From: Pseudomonas gingeri
GTDB taxonomy: Bacteria > Pseudomonadota > Gammaproteobacteria > Pseudomonadales > Pseudomonadaceae
Assembly: GCF_013386165.1 (NCBI RefSeq)
Contig: NZ_JACAOS010000016.1
Span: 646,056 to 710,055 of the forward strand
Direction of reading: 5' to 3'
DNA: 64,000 nucleotides
Shown here: one piece after another, positions 27,366 to 36,408 of the stretch
How the letters are laid out: the number at the start of each line of letters is the position of its first letter
How positions within the stretch are numbered: the stretch's first letter is position 1
Program-made: the position numbers and the translations under genes
Notes under the pieces: model-generated
The model's database searches: none
The model's input: only the letters and a program-made list of their open reading frames with translations
What the model was told of the DNA's origin: nothing

Positions 27366-28217
27366 TCAGGAAGCCTGGACCTTTTTGGCAGCGGTCGCGG
27401 GTTCTTCCTGTGTCGCAGGTTGGGCACTGGGCAGGTGGCGGGCAATCATCCCGCGGTACGCTACGGCGCCGAGGCAGGCACCGACAATCGGTGCAAAGAT
27501 CGGAATCAGGAAGTACGGAATGTCACGGCCACCGGTGAAGGCGATATCACCCCAACCGAACAGGAAGGTCATCAGCTTGGGGCCGAAATCCCGTGCCGGG
27601 TTCATCGCAAAGCCGGTCAACGGACCCATCGCGCTGCCGATCACGGCGATCAGCAGGCCGATCAGCAGTGGGGCCAGCGGGCCATTGGGCAGGCCGTTGT
27701 TGTCGTCGGTCAGGGACATGATCACGCCCATCAGGATCGCGGTGATCACCACTTCCACCAGGAACGCCTGGGCAGTGCTCAGGGCAGGGTTGGGGTAGGT
27801 GGAAAACACCGACGCCAGTTCCAGGCTGGCCTGGGAGCCGCGGATCATATGATGGGTTTGTTCGAAATCGAAGAACAGGTTGCTGTAAAGCGTGTAAACC
27901 AACGCGGCGGCACAGAAGGCGCCGGCGACCTGGGCGAAGATGTAGAACGGCAGTTTGCGCTTGTCGAAGTCGGCGAACAGGCACAGCGCAATGCTGACAG
28001 CCGGGTTCAGGTGAGCGCCGGAAACGCCGGCGGTCAGGTAGATCGCCATGCTCACGCCCATGCCCCAGATGATGCTGATTTCCCACAGACCAAAGGTGGC
28101 GCCCGCGACCTTGAGCGCGGCAACACAACCGGTGCCGAAAAAGATCAGTAGCGCGGTGCCGAGGAATTCGGCGATGCATTGGCCCGAGAGCGATGGTTGT
28201 TTCAAAGCGGTACTCAT
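27366..28217 (-). CDS. glpF: Glycerol facilitator (aquaglyceroporin)
   Basis: 283 residues, six membrane helices. Both half-helix motifs are present: SGAHLNPAVS and GFAMNPARDF. The Asp after the second NPAR is typical of glycerol-conducting members. The C-terminal tail (about 20 residues, Ala/Thr-rich) is cytoplasmic. GAGGTG precedes the ATG. First gene of glpFK, with GlpR-like sites upstream. Confidence 0.94.
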   Translation of the reverse strand: MSTALKQPSLSGQCIAEFLGTALLIFFGTGCVAALKVAGATFGLWEISIIWGMGVSMAIYLTAGVSGAHLNPAVSIALCLFADFDKRKLPFYIFAQVAGAFCAAALVYTLYSNLFFDFEQTHHMIRGSQASLELASVFSTYPNPALSTAQAFLVEVVITAILMGVIMSLTDDNNGLPNGPLAPLLIGLLIAVIGSAMGPLTGFAMNPARDFGPKLMTFLFGWGDIAFTGGRDIPYFLIPIFAPIVGACLGAVAYRGMIARHLPSAQPATQEEPATAAKKVQAS

Positions 28218-28342
28218 TGGACACCTCGATTTTTGTTGTTGTTAGACGTCCATCCCAATGACGGACGTGGACTTTCACCGATGCTCAGGAATCCCCATCT
28301 CTGATTTCGGCTTACCGCTTGCTGCTGAGTGTAGGACTGTAA

Positions 28343-28403
28343 TCTTCAGTTTCGAAAAAATATAGACAAGAAACGCTGATGTCAAAGGTCGAAAATGAAC
28401 GAT
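28343..28403. promoter_or_regulatory. GlpR-like operators before glpF
   Basis: ATCTTCAGTTTCGAAAAA (28343-28360) agrees with the glpD site at 15 of 18 bases. On the opposite strand, CGTTCATTTTCGACC within 28385-28403 shares the GTTCATTTTCGA core. The rest of the 28218-28586 interval holds only promoters for glpF and ybaK. Confidence 0.5.
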
Positions 28404-28586
28404 AGTCCACTTTTTGGGGAATGACTGCGTGAATGAGGATGATTTGTATGTAGGACGCAGGTGTTTTTTACGCATTTATTGGCTCTGGCGAGCTTAGGAA
28501 AAGTGCGAGGCTTGGCCTGTCATAGAGCCTTTTCGTTGCGAATAGCCTAAAATCCACAGCTGTCTTTCGAGCCGCCTGGACCTGCC

Positions 28587-29057
28587 ATGACCCCCGCATT
28601 GGACCTGCTGAAAAAAGTTCGTGCCGAACATCGCGTGCACAGTTATGAACACGATCCGAAAGCCGCGTCCTATGGCCTGGAGGCTGCGGAAAAACTCGGA
28701 TTGGCGCCGGCGCAGGTGTTCAAGACGCTGCTTGCCAGCACGGAAAAGGCCGAATTGCTGGTGGCGGTGGTGCCGGTCGTCGGAAGTCTGGACCTGAAGG
28801 CGCTGGCCCAGGCGGCGGGGGTCAAGAAAGTCGAGATGGCGGACCCGGCGGCGGCACAGCGGGCAACCGGGTATCTGCTTGGAGGCATCAGCCCGCTCGG
28901 GCAGAAGAAGCGCCTGCGCACCTTTATCGATCAGAGCGCGCAGCCCTTCACGAGTATTTTTGTCAGCGCCGGTCGTCGGGGTCTGGAGGTGGAGTTGGCG
29001 CCGGCGGTGCTGGCCGAGCATACCCAGGCGAAGTTCGCCGATATCGGCCGCGCCTGA
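28587..29057 (+). CDS. ybaK: Cys-tRNA(Pro)/Cys-tRNA(Cys) deacylase YbaK/EbsC
   Basis: 156 residues of the YbaK fold: HSYEHDPKAASYGLEAAEKLG, VFKTLLASTEKAELLVAVVP and the conserved ATGYLLGGISPLGQKK loop. It clears Cys mischarged onto tRNA-Pro in the cytoplasm. Divergent from glpF; converges on the ABC ATPase at 29071 with 13 bases between. Confidence 0.92.
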   Translation: MTPALDLLKKVRAEHRVHSYEHDPKAASYGLEAAEKLGLAPAQVFKTLLASTEKAELLVAVVPVVGSLDLKALAQAAGVKKVEMADPAAAQRATGYLLGGISPLGQKKRLRTFIDQSAQPFTSIFVSAGRRGLEVELAPAVLAEHTQAKFADIGRA

Positions 29058-29070
29058 TCCCGCCCACGAT

Positions 29071-30120
29071 CTAGGCGGCGGGTTGGAACAGCACCAGGTG
29101 TTCGGCCGCCACCCGAATACCGACCTCTGCTCCCGGCAGGTGATCGACGTGGCTGGGGAAAATCGACTCCAACTGGCTGCCCGTCGGCAGTTGCAGGCGA
29201 TACAGGGTCGAGGCGCCGAGGAAGGTCTTGCCGACAACGGTCGCCTTCAGCGTGCTGTCCGGAGCATGGACGATATCGTCCGGCCGTAGCAGTACATCCA
29301 CCGCGCCGCCCAGGGGCCAGCCGTAGGTCCGGTTGCCGCGCAACACACCCAGTTCGGTTTGCACCGACTCGGGACTGCTCAGTTGCCCACGAATGAAGTA
29401 GCCCTGGCCGACAAAGCTTGCGACGAAAGGCGTTTGCGGCTGGTGATAAAGGTTGTAGGGCGTATCCCATTGCTCCAGGCGGCCTTCCTTGAATACGCCG
29501 ACCTGGTCGCTGACGGCAAAGGCTTCTTCCTGGTCGTGGGTCACCAGGATCGCGCTGGTGCCGCGCTGCTTGAGGATATCCCGGACTTCCTGGCTGAGCT
29601 TGCGCCGCAACTCGACGTCGAGGTTGGAAAACGGCTCGTCCAGCAACAGCAATTGCGGCTCGGGGGCCAGGGCGCGAGCCAGGGCCACCCGTTGTTGCTG
29701 GCCGCCGGAGAGTTCATGGGGATAACGCTTGCCCATGCCCTTGAGATTGACCAGCTCCAGCATCTCTTCGGTGATCCGGGCCTTGCTCGGGTGCAGGCGA
29801 ATGCCGAAGGCGATGTTGTCGGCGACGCTCAGGTGTGGAAACAGCGCGTAGTCCTGGAACACCATGCCAATCCGGCGCTTCTCCGGCGCGAGGGTGAAAC
29901 CGGCGCGGGAGATGACTTCGCCGGCCAAGCGGATTTCACCCTCGTGTACCGGTTCGAAACCGGCAATGGCCCGCAGGGTGGTGGTCTTGCCGCACCCGGA
30001 GGCGCCGAGCAGGCAGCCAATATCGCCACTATTGAGGTGCAGGTTGAGGTTCTGCACCACCCGTTGCGACTGGTAGCCGCAGGCCAGGTCGTGCAGATTC
30101 AACAGCCGCGAATCACTCAT
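29071..30120 (-). CDS. ABC transporter ATP-binding protein (FbpC/PotA type)
   Basis: 349 residues. Walker A GASGCGKTT, Q loop FQDYALFPHL, signature LSGGQQQR, Walker B LLLLDEPFSNLD, switch His in THDQEEA. A C-terminal OB/TOBE regulatory domain (about 240-349) is typical of ferric iron, spermidine or molybdate importers. No permease or binding protein is adjacent. ATG overlaps the argF stop by four bases, so it is translated with argF. In PAO1 the neighbour of argF (PA3538) is likewise a lone ABC ATPase, as remembered. Confidence 0.85.
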   Translation of the reverse strand: MSDSRLLNLHDLACGYQSQRVVQNLNLHLNSGDIGCLLGASGCGKTTTLRAIAGFEPVHEGEIRLAGEVISRAGFTLAPEKRRIGMVFQDYALFPHLSVADNIAFGIRLHPSKARITEEMLELVNLKGMGKRYPHELSGGQQQRVALARALAPEPQLLLLDEPFSNLDVELRRKLSQEVRDILKQRGTSAILVTHDQEEAFAVSDQVGVFKEGRLEQWDTPYNLYHQPQTPFVASFVGQGYFIRGQLSSPESVQTELGVLRGNRTYGWPLGGAVDVLLRPDDIVHAPDSTLKATVVGKTFLGASTLYRLQLPTGSQLESIFPSHVDHLPGAEVGIRVAAEHLVLFQPAA

Positions 30121-31037
30121 GCAGGGCGATACGCCGGCGCGACCAGGAGTTCGAGCAGGGCTTTTTGCGCATGCAGGCGGTTTTCGGCCTGGTCCCAGGC
30201 AACTGAACGCGGATCGTCCAGCAGGTCGAGGCTGATTTCCTCACCCCGGTGGGCCGGCAGGCAGTGCAGGAACAGCACGTCGGGAGCGGCCAGGTCGAGC
30301 AGTTCGCGGGTGACCTGCAGGGGCGCGAACAGGGCCAGGCGCTTGGCGGTTTCTTCTTCCTGGCCCATGGAGGTCCAGACATCGGTGCTTACCAGGTGCG
30401 CGCCGCGTACCGCTTCACGCGGGTCGCGGACCAGCTGGACGCGCTCGCCGGCCTGGGCCAGCAACGCCGGGCTGGGGTCATAACCTTCGGGGCAAGCGAC
30501 CCGCAACTGGAAGTCGAACTGGATGGCCGCTTCGATATAGCTGTTGCACATGTTGTTGCCGTCGCCGATCCAGGTCACGGTCTTGCCCTGGATCGAGCCG
30601 CGATGTTCGAGGAACGTCTGCATGTCCGCGAGCAATTGACACGGATGCAGGTCATCGGACAGGCCGTTGATCACCGGCACGCGGGAGTTGGCGGCGAACT
30701 CGGTCAAGGTGCTGTGCTTGAAGGTACGGAGCATGACCGCGTCGAGCATGCTCGACAGGACGATGGCGCTGTCGCCGATCGGCTCGCCGCGGCCCAATTG
30801 GGTGTCGCGCGGCGAGAGGAAAATTGCCTGGCCGCCCAGCTGGATCATGCCGGCCTCGAAGGACACGCGGGTGCGCGTCGAGGACTTCTCGAAAATCATG
30901 CCGAGAATCCGACCCTTGAGTGGCTCGAAGAGTACGCCGCGGTCACGCAGGTCCTTCAGCTCGATGCCTCGACGAATCACGCTGACCAGCTCTTCGGGCG
31001 TGCAATCCATCAGGGAGAGAAAGTGCCTTGCGCTCAT
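30117..31037 (-). CDS. argF: Ornithine carbamoyltransferase (anabolic)
   Basis: 306 residues. Carbamoyl-phosphate site FEKSSTRTRVSFE, ornithine site motif HPCQLLADMQT, and the catalytic Cys segment FLHCLPAHRGEE. Makes citrulline for arginine synthesis in the cytoplasm. ATG at 31037 is used (MSARHFLSL); 31040 is an in-frame alternative. A possible ArgR half-site lies about 130 bases upstream. Confidence 0.95.
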   Translation of the reverse strand: MSARHFLSLMDCTPEELVSVIRRGIELKDLRDRGVLFEPLKGRILGMIFEKSSTRTRVSFEAGMIQLGGQAIFLSPRDTQLGRGEPIGDSAIVLSSMLDAVMLRTFKHSTLTEFAANSRVPVINGLSDDLHPCQLLADMQTFLEHRGSIQGKTVTWIGDGNNMCNSYIEAAIQFDFQLRVACPEGYDPSPALLAQAGERVQLVRDPREAVRGAHLVSTDVWTSMGQEEETAKRLALFAPLQVTRELLDLAAPDVLFLHCLPAHRGEEISLDLLDDPRSVAWDQAENRLHAQKALLELLVAPAYRPA

Positions 31038-31163
31038 CATTAACTACCTTTTTGCAACAGACCGCAGATACTCAAAGCCAAGTTTTACGGAAAAACGGGC
31101 GAGACCTGCGGCGTAAGCCGCACGGGGCGACGAAATAAGGGAAGACGCGATCGTATAAGAAAA

Positions 31164-31179
31164 TGTCGCGTGTTACCAA
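31164..31179 (+). promoter_or_regulatory. Possible ArgR half-site upstream of argF
   Basis: TGTCGCGTGTTACCAA fits TGTCGC-N8-AA, the Pseudomonas ArgR half-site as remembered. A clear second half-site was not found, so this is weak. The remaining bases of 31041-31455 show no other recognisable element. Confidence 0.3.
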
Positions 31180-31455
31180 TAGGAGGCTTAGTTTCAGGGT
31201 TATTGAAGGCTGGAGCCTCGTTGGCCATCAGCTTTTTTTCAACCTGACACGGGCCTGTCTCCAGGCAACAGCCGGTCTTTGTACACTGTGGCCCAAACCC
31301 TTGGCAATCAGGCGCGGCGGGCTCAGGTGGGGCTTGGTCGCTTTCTGACTGCCGGGCCGGGGCAATAGGGGGCAAGATGCGGTGTTCGGAAACATTTCCT
31401 AAACTAATCTGCTAGGTTGTAAAATGTGTCACCGAGGACACATGGAGGGTTTGGA

Positions 31456-31746
31456 ATGGAATCGAAAGAGCAACAGCTGATGGAACTGCTAAAGCTGACA
31501 GCGCAGGCCTTGACTCATATGACCGCTTCCGTGACCTCGATGTCGTTCGAGTTGTTGCGCAGCGAGGATGACGTCACCCGGGCGGCCGGCCGTCGGATGA
31601 TCGACCGCATGGCGACCATCAGTTCCGGTCTCGATGAGCATTGGCGCCTGATCGGCGAGCTGACCGGGGTCCATATGGGCCAGGAGCAGCTCGAGACGAT
31701 TCAGGAGATCCAGTTGCAACCCGCCCCCAGGCTGCCCCTGGCCTGA
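31456..31746 (+). CDS. Small uncharacterised cytoplasmic protein
   Basis: 96 residues from ATG at 31456, with GGAGG 8 bases upstream. Predicted to be largely helical: an N-terminal amphipathic stretch MESKEQQLMELLKLTAQALTH, then a middle helix with an arginine cluster, and a Pro-rich end (LQPAPRLPLA). No known motif. It precedes the molybdopterin oxidoreductase by 135 bases, but a link is not shown. Confidence 0.6.
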   Translation: MESKEQQLMELLKLTAQALTHMTASVTSMSFELLRSEDDVTRAAGRRMIDRMATISSGLDEHWRLIGELTGVHMGQEQLETIQEIQLQPAPRLPLA

Positions 31747-31881
31747 CTTCCGGGCCGCCATCGGCAGGCCTGATGCTCCCCGATTCACACGATGAACGTC
31801 GCTGGCATGCTGCCCGGCGTGGGGCCATAGTTTTGTTCTCGCAACCGACCCGGGTTGCCCTGAACAAGACAGAGACTGGCC

Positions 31882-33987
31882 ATGACCAAGACTCTTCATC
31901 ACCGTGCCTGCCACCTGTGTGAGGCCATTTGCGGTCTGACCATCGAAACCACCACCCACGACGACACGGTGCAGATCACCTCGATCAAAGGCGATTCGCT
32001 GGACACCTTCAGTCGCGGGCATATCTGTCCCAAGGCGGTGGCGCTGCAGGATATCCAGAACGACCCGGATCGCCTGCGCCAGCCGATGCGGCGCGTGGGC
32101 AGCGAATGGCTGCCGATCGAGTGGGATGAGGCCTTTGCCCTGGTGGCCGAGCGTCTGACGACGATCCAGGCCCGCCATGGCCAGAATGCCGTGGCGATCT
32201 ATCAGGGTAATCCCAGCGTGCACAACTATGGGTTGATGACCCACAGCAATTACTTTCTCGGCCTGTTGAAAACCCGCAACCGTTTCTCCGCGACCTCCGT
32301 CGATCAATTGCCCCATCACCTGAGCAGCCACCTGATGTACGGCCACGGCCTGTTGCTGCCGATTCCGGATATCGACCACACCGACTTCATGTTGATCCTG
32401 GGGGGCAATCCACTGGCCTCCAATGGCAGCATCATGACCGTGCCGGATGTGGAAAAGCGCCTGAAGGCGATCCAGGCCCGTGGCGGCAAAGTGGTGGTGG
32501 TCGATCCGCGGCGCAGCGAGACGGCGGCCATGGCCGACCAGCACCTGTTCGTGCGCCCGGGCGGTGACGCGGCCTTGTTGTTCGGCCTGCTCAACACCTT
32601 GTTCAGCGAAGGGCTCACCCGCGACAGTCATCTGCCGGTGGACGGACTCGATGAGGTGCGCCAGGCGGTGGCCGGTTTCAGTGCTGAAGCCATGAGCCCG
32701 CTGTGTGCGGTGCCAGCGCTGCAGATTCGCCAACTGGCGCGGGACTTCGCCGCGGCGGACAAGGCGGTCTGTTATGGGCGGATGGGCGTCTCGACCCAGT
32801 CATTCGGCACTTTGTGCCATTGGCTGGTGCAATTGATCAACCTGGTGACCGGCAATCTCGATCGGGTTGGCGGGGCCTTGTGCACGGAGCCGGCGGTGGA
32901 TCTGGTGGCGTCGACCTCCGGCGGCCATTTCAATCGCTGGCAGAGCCGGGTGTCGGGGCTGCCGGAGTATGGCGGTGAGCTGCCGGTGTCGGCCCTGGCC
33001 GAGGAAATGCTCAGCGAAGGCGAAGGGCAGGTGCGGGCCCTGGTGACCATCGCCGGCAACCCGGTGCTGTCCACGCCCAATGGCCGGCAACTCGAGCAGG
33101 CGCTGGATGGCCTGGAGTTCATGGTCAGTATCGACCTGTATATCAACGAGACCACCCGTTATGCGGACTTGATCCTGCCGTCGACCTCGGCGTTGGAAAA
33201 CGATCACTACGACACCACGTTCAATATGTTCGCGGTGCGCAATGTCAGTCGTTTCAACAAGGCGATCCTGGCCAAGCCGGTGGGTGCGTTGCACGACTGG
33301 GAGATTTTTGTCGGCCTGGCCAAGGCGTTTTCCAGCCTGACCGGCCAGGTGCTCAAGCCGACCATGCCGCCGGCGCAGATGATCGACATGGGCTTGCGCA
33401 TGGGGCTGTATGGCGATGCTTCGGCGCACCGGTTGTCGCTCAAGACCCTGGAAGACCATCCCCATGGCGTCGATCTCGGCGCGCTCAAGCCCAACCTGGC
33501 GCCACGCCTGAAGACGCCGGGGCAACGGGTCCAGGCGGCGCCTGCGGTGATCCTGGCCGATCTCGCACGCTTCGCCGCGCAACAGGCGCCGCCAGAGGGG
33601 GAGTTGCTGATGATTGGTCGCCGGCATGTGCGCAGCAATAATTCCTGGATGCACAACTATCATCGTCTGGTGAAGGGCAAGCCGCGCCATCAGTTGCTGA
33701 TGCATCCCGATGACCTGGCCAGCCGCAGCCTCGAGGATGGCCAGCGGGTCCAGGTCAGTTCGCGGGTCGGGATGATCGAGGTGGAGGTGCTCGCCAGCCT
33801 GGAGATGATGCCGGGCGTGGTCAGCCTGCCCCATGGCTGGGGGCATGCACGGCCCGGGGTGAAGATGGGCATTGCCAGCGGCCAGCCGGGTTCCAGCGCC
33901 AACGACCTGACCGATGAGCGCTACCTGGACGTGCTCTCGGGCAACGCTGCGTTGAACGGTGTGCCAGTCACGGTCGCGGCCGCCTGA
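31882..33987 (+). CDS. Molybdopterin-dependent oxidoreductase (formate dehydrogenase-like)
   Basis: 701 residues. An N-terminal 4Fe-4S site is formed by C-x2-C-x3-C in CHLCEAICG plus Cys in GHICPKA. Mo-pterin domains follow: LILGGNPLASNGS, VVVVDPRRSETAAMADQH, TIAGNPVLSTPNG and the C-terminal RSNNSWMHNYHRL domain. At the position where formate dehydrogenases carry Cys or selenocysteine the run is SATSVDQ, with no Cys, so the Mo ligand may be Asp or Ser and the substrate need not be formate. No signal peptide and no partner subunits nearby; probably cytoplasmic. Confidence 0.85.
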   Translation: MTKTLHHRACHLCEAICGLTIETTTHDDTVQITSIKGDSLDTFSRGHICPKAVALQDIQNDPDRLRQPMRRVGSEWLPIEWDEAFALVAERLTTIQARHGQNAVAIYQGNPSVHNYGLMTHSNYFLGLLKTRNRFSATSVDQLPHHLSSHLMYGHGLLLPIPDIDHTDFMLILGGNPLASNGSIMTVPDVEKRLKAIQARGGKVVVVDPRRSETAAMADQHLFVRPGGDAALLFGLLNTLFSEGLTRDSHLPVDGLDEVRQAVAGFSAEAMSPLCAVPALQIRQLARDFAAADKAVCYGRMGVSTQSFGTLCHWLVQLINLVTGNLDRVGGALCTEPAVDLVASTSGGHFNRWQSRVSGLPEYGGELPVSALAEEMLSEGEGQVRALVTIAGNPVLSTPNGRQLEQALDGLEFMVSIDLYINETTRYADLILPSTSALENDHYDTTFNMFAVRNVSRFNKAILAKPVGALHDWEIFVGLAKAFSSLTGQVLKPTMPPAQMIDMGLRMGLYGDASAHRLSLKTLEDHPHGVDLGALKPNLAPRLKTPGQRVQAAPAVILADLARFAAQQAPPEGELLMIGRRHVRSNNSWMHNYHRLVKGKPRHQLLMHPDDLASRSLEDGQRVQVSSRVGMIEVEVLASLEMMPGVVSLPHGWGHARPGVKMGIASGQPGSSANDLTDERYLDVLSGNAALNGVPVTVAAA

Positions 33988-33998
33988 CACTACTTTTT

Positions 33999-34024
33999 GT
34001 GGGAGCCGGCAAGCCGGCTCCCAC
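33999..34024. repeat. Single REP palindrome
   Basis: GTGGGAGCCGGC and GCCGGCTCCCAC flank a two-base AA centre, giving a perfect 12-bp stem 11 bases after the oxidoreductase stop codon. It may also stop or stabilise that transcript. Confidence 0.75.
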
Positions 34025-34144
34025 AGGATCTGTTCTGTCAGTGGTGGCCATGATGTCGGGGAGACCGAGCACCACGCTCGGCTTTCCGATACAATGCCTC
34101 ACCGTGCCGACAACTAGCGTCGGAAAGTTCAGAAGAGGTGCCTT

Positions 34145-34486
34145 GTGGATATCATCGAAACGATTAAAGAGCAGATTGCCAACAACACCATTCTGCTTTA
34201 CATGAAAGGCTCGCCGAACGCTCCACAGTGCGGCTTTTCCTCCAAGGCCGCACAGGCCGTGATGGGCTGTGGCGAGAAATTCGCTTACGTGGACATCCTG
34301 CAGAACCCGGAAATCCGCGCCAACCTGCCGAAATACGCCAACTGGCCAACGTTCCCACAACTGTGGGTCGGCGGCGAACTGGTCGGCGGTAGCGACATCA
34401 TGGCGGAAATGTTCGCCAACGGTGAGTTGCAGACCCTGGTCAAGGAAGCAACGGCCAAAGCGGCATCGGCCAAGACCGAAGCCTGA
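34145..34486 (+). CDS. grxD: Monothiol glutaredoxin
   Basis: 113 residues from GTG at 34145 (GAGGTG upstream). The CGFS active site is in APQCGFSSKAAQ near residue 31; glutathione contacts include WPTFPQLWVGGELVGG. Grx4/GrxD proteins bind a 2Fe-2S cluster with glutathione and assist cluster transfer. The adjacent bacterioferritin genes fit an iron-homeostasis role. A bidirectional terminator follows. Confidence 0.94.
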   Translation: MDIIETIKEQIANNTILLYMKGSPNAPQCGFSSKAAQAVMGCGEKFAYVDILQNPEIRANLPKYANWPTFPQLWVGGELVGGSDIMAEMFANGELQTLVKEATAKAASAKTEA

Positions 34487-34491
34487 GTCGA

Positions 34492-34535
34492 TTAAAAAAG
34501 CCCCGCACGCTGAACAAGCGTGCGGGGCTTTTTAA
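34492..34535. terminator. Bidirectional rho-independent terminator (grxD / bfr)
   Basis: GCCCCGCACGC and GCGTGCGGGGC pair around TGAACAA, with A-run before and T-run after the stem. It serves grxD on plus and bfr on minus. Confidence 0.9.
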
Positions 34536-34545
34536 TGGGCGCTGT

Positions 34546-35016
34546 TTATTCGCCCATTTGCGACTGCAGGTAATTTTCGAGACCCACTTTGTCGATCAGG
34601 CCCAGTTGGGTTTCCAGCCAGTCGATATGTTCTTCCTCGGACTCGAGGATATCTTCCAGCAACTCGCGGCTGCCGAAGTCACCGGTAGCTTCACAGTGGG
34701 CAATGGCCGCTTTCAGGTCAGCATGGCCGGTGCGTTCGATACGCAGGTCACACTCGAGCATTTCCTTGGTGTGTTCGCCGATGTGCAGCTTGCCCAGGTC
34801 CTGCACGTTCGGCAGGCCCTCGAGGAACAGGATGCGCTTGATCAGCTTGTCCGCGTGTTTCATCTCGTCGATGGACTCGTGGTACTCGTGCTTGCCCAGC
34901 TTGTTCAGGCCCCAGTCTTCATACATGCGTGCGTGCAGGAAGTATTGGTTGATCGCGACCAGCTCATTGGCAAGGATCTTGTTGAGATGCTGGATGACCG
35001 TGATATCGCCTTTCAT
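34546..35016 (-). CDS. bfr: Bacterioferritin
   Basis: 156 residues, four-helix ferritin fold. Ferroxidase ligands appear in ILANELVAINQY, the helix with HEYHESIDEMKHADK (Met near 52 is the haem ligand of true bacterioferritins) and LEDILESEEEHIDWLE. Stores iron in the cytoplasm. It is near bfd and grxD, as in PAO1 (bfrB-bfd), suggesting BfrB type. Confidence 0.94.
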   Translation of the reverse strand: MKGDITVIQHLNKILANELVAINQYFLHARMYEDWGLNKLGKHEYHESIDEMKHADKLIKRILFLEGLPNVQDLGKLHIGEHTKEMLECDLRIERTGHADLKAAIAHCEATGDFGSRELLEDILESEEEHIDWLETQLGLIDKVGLENYLQSQMGE

Positions 35017-35173
35017 GGTGGGGACCTGTCCTGTAATAGCTGGTTATAGGGCAGAGTTTGATCCCGGTAACTTCGAGTGTCAAACCTAAGTTATTGAAAC
35101 TTATATGAAAATTAATCGGAATAAGAATGTTTTTGTTCCGCGTCTAAGTCCTAAGCAATTGAATTACAGGCAT

Positions 35174-35200
35174 AAAAAAACCGGACACAAGGTCCGGTTC
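35174..35200 (-). terminator. Terminator of bfd
   Basis: On the minus strand CCGGAC and GTCCGG pair around CTTGT and are followed by a run of seven T. Directly downstream of bfd. Confidence 0.8.
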
Positions 35201-35216
35201 TTTGAAAACGGGTTAT

Positions 35217-35435
35217 TTACGCCGCAGAAAATTCTACCGGGTAGGGGATCGCCGCCTGCTGGCTTTGCAGCTCGGTCAGGGTCTCACGGACCACTTGCTT
35301 GGCCAGGCATGCACATTTGCCGCATTGACTGGCCACGCCGGTGGCTTGCCGCACTTCGCGGTAGCTGCAGCAGCCATCATAAATCGCTTCGCGGATTTGC
35401 CCATCGGTGACGCCGGTGCAGAGGCAGACATACAT
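35217..35435 (-). CDS. bfd: Bacterioferritin-associated ferredoxin
   Basis: 72 residues from ATG at 35435. Four Cys at 4, 6 and in SQCGKCACL (38 and 41 types) form the Bfd 2Fe-2S site; the BFD fold is seen in GVTDGQIREAIYDGCCSYREV. Bfd donates electrons to bacterioferritin to release stored iron. A Fur-like box upstream fits induction in low iron. Confidence 0.93.
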   Translation of the reverse strand: MYVCLCTGVTDGQIREAIYDGCCSYREVRQATGVASQCGKCACLAKQVVRETLTELQSQQAAIPYPVEFSAA

Positions 35436-35483
35436 AAGGTGAGAACCATCGCTGATTAAGGCTCGATTGCGCTGGATCTTAAT

Positions 35484-35502
35484 GTTAACGAGAATGATTG
35501 TC
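35484..35502. promoter_or_regulatory. Fur box upstream of bfd
   Basis: GTTAACGAGAATGATTGTC matches about 14 of 19 positions of GATAATGATAATCATTATC, about 50 bases upstream of the bfd start. Fur-controlled bfd is known in P. aeruginosa. Confidence 0.6.
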
Positions 35503-35721
35503 AAAGTGCTTTCGGTAAAGCTTTTGTCAGCCTGCGACTTGTCTGACGAATGGTGTCACCGTCGCGGCGTGCGCATTTGTAAAAAGCGTTGGGGACAGTC
35601 GAAAAACGCGGTGTATGATGGTCGGTCCTTAGGAAGGTAGGTCACGTCACAGTCCTGTCGTCTGTTTATGGCAGGCTGGGCTGGACCTTGTTCTTCACCG
35701 CATCACACCAGGAGATATCCA

Positions 35722-36324
35722 ATGAGCGTACTCGTAGGCAAACAAGCCCCCGACTTCACCGTCCCTGCCGTACTGGGCAATGGCGAAATCGTTGACAGCT
35801 TCACCCTGTCCTCGGCCATCAAAGGCAAATACGGCCTGGTGTTCTTCTACCCGCTGGACTTCACCTTCGTCTGCCCGTCCGAGCTGATCGCCCTGGATCA
35901 CCGCATGGACGATTTCAAGGCACGCAACGTTGAAGTCGTGGCCGTCTCCATCGATTCGCATTTCACCCACAACGCCTGGCGCAACACGGCCATCAATGAT
36001 GGCGGCATCGGCAAAGTCAAATACACCATGGCTGCCGACATGAAGCACGACATCGCCAAGGCCTACGACGTTGAGTCGGCAGACGGCGTGGCGTTCCGTG
36101 GCGCGTTCCTGATCGACGACAAGGGTGTTGTCCGCTCGCAGATCATCAACGACCTGCCGCTGGGCCGTAACATGGAAGAACTGATCCGTCTGGTCGACGC
36201 CCTGCAATTCCACGAAGAGCACGGCGAAGTCTGCCCTGCCAACTGGAAAAAAGGCGACAAGGGTATGGACGCTTCGCCAGAAGGCGTTGCCAAGTACCTG
36301 ACCGAGAACGCCGGCAAGCTGTAA
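35722..36324 (+). CDS. 2-Cys peroxiredoxin (AhpC/TSA family)
   Basis: 200 residues from ATG at 35722 (AGGAG upstream). Peroxidatic Cys in LDFTFVCPSE (about 51), resolving Cys in GEVCPANW near 172, and catalytic Arg context in WRNTAIN. Reduces H2O2 and organic peroxides using thioredoxin or AhpF-like donors. Close to PAO1 PA3529 by position next to bfd. A terminator follows. Confidence 0.93.
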   Translation: MSVLVGKQAPDFTVPAVLGNGEIVDSFTLSSAIKGKYGLVFFYPLDFTFVCPSELIALDHRMDDFKARNVEVVAVSIDSHFTHNAWRNTAINDGGIGKVKYTMAADMKHDIAKAYDVESADGVAFRGAFLIDDKGVVRSQIINDLPLGRNMEELIRLVDALQFHEEHGEVCPANWKKGDKGMDASPEGVAKYLTENAGKL

Positions 36325-36347
36325 GCGCCAGGCTTCACGCGTCACCC

Positions 36348-36382
36348 ATAAAAAAACCGGTCGTCATGACCGGTTTTTTTAT
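36348..36382. terminator. Bidirectional terminator (peroxiredoxin / rnt)
   Basis: ACCGGTC and GACCGGT pair around GTCAT, flanked by A-run and a T-run of seven. Confidence 0.9.
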
Positions 36383-36408
36383 GGGCGGGGATTGCTTCGA
36401 CGAAGGGA

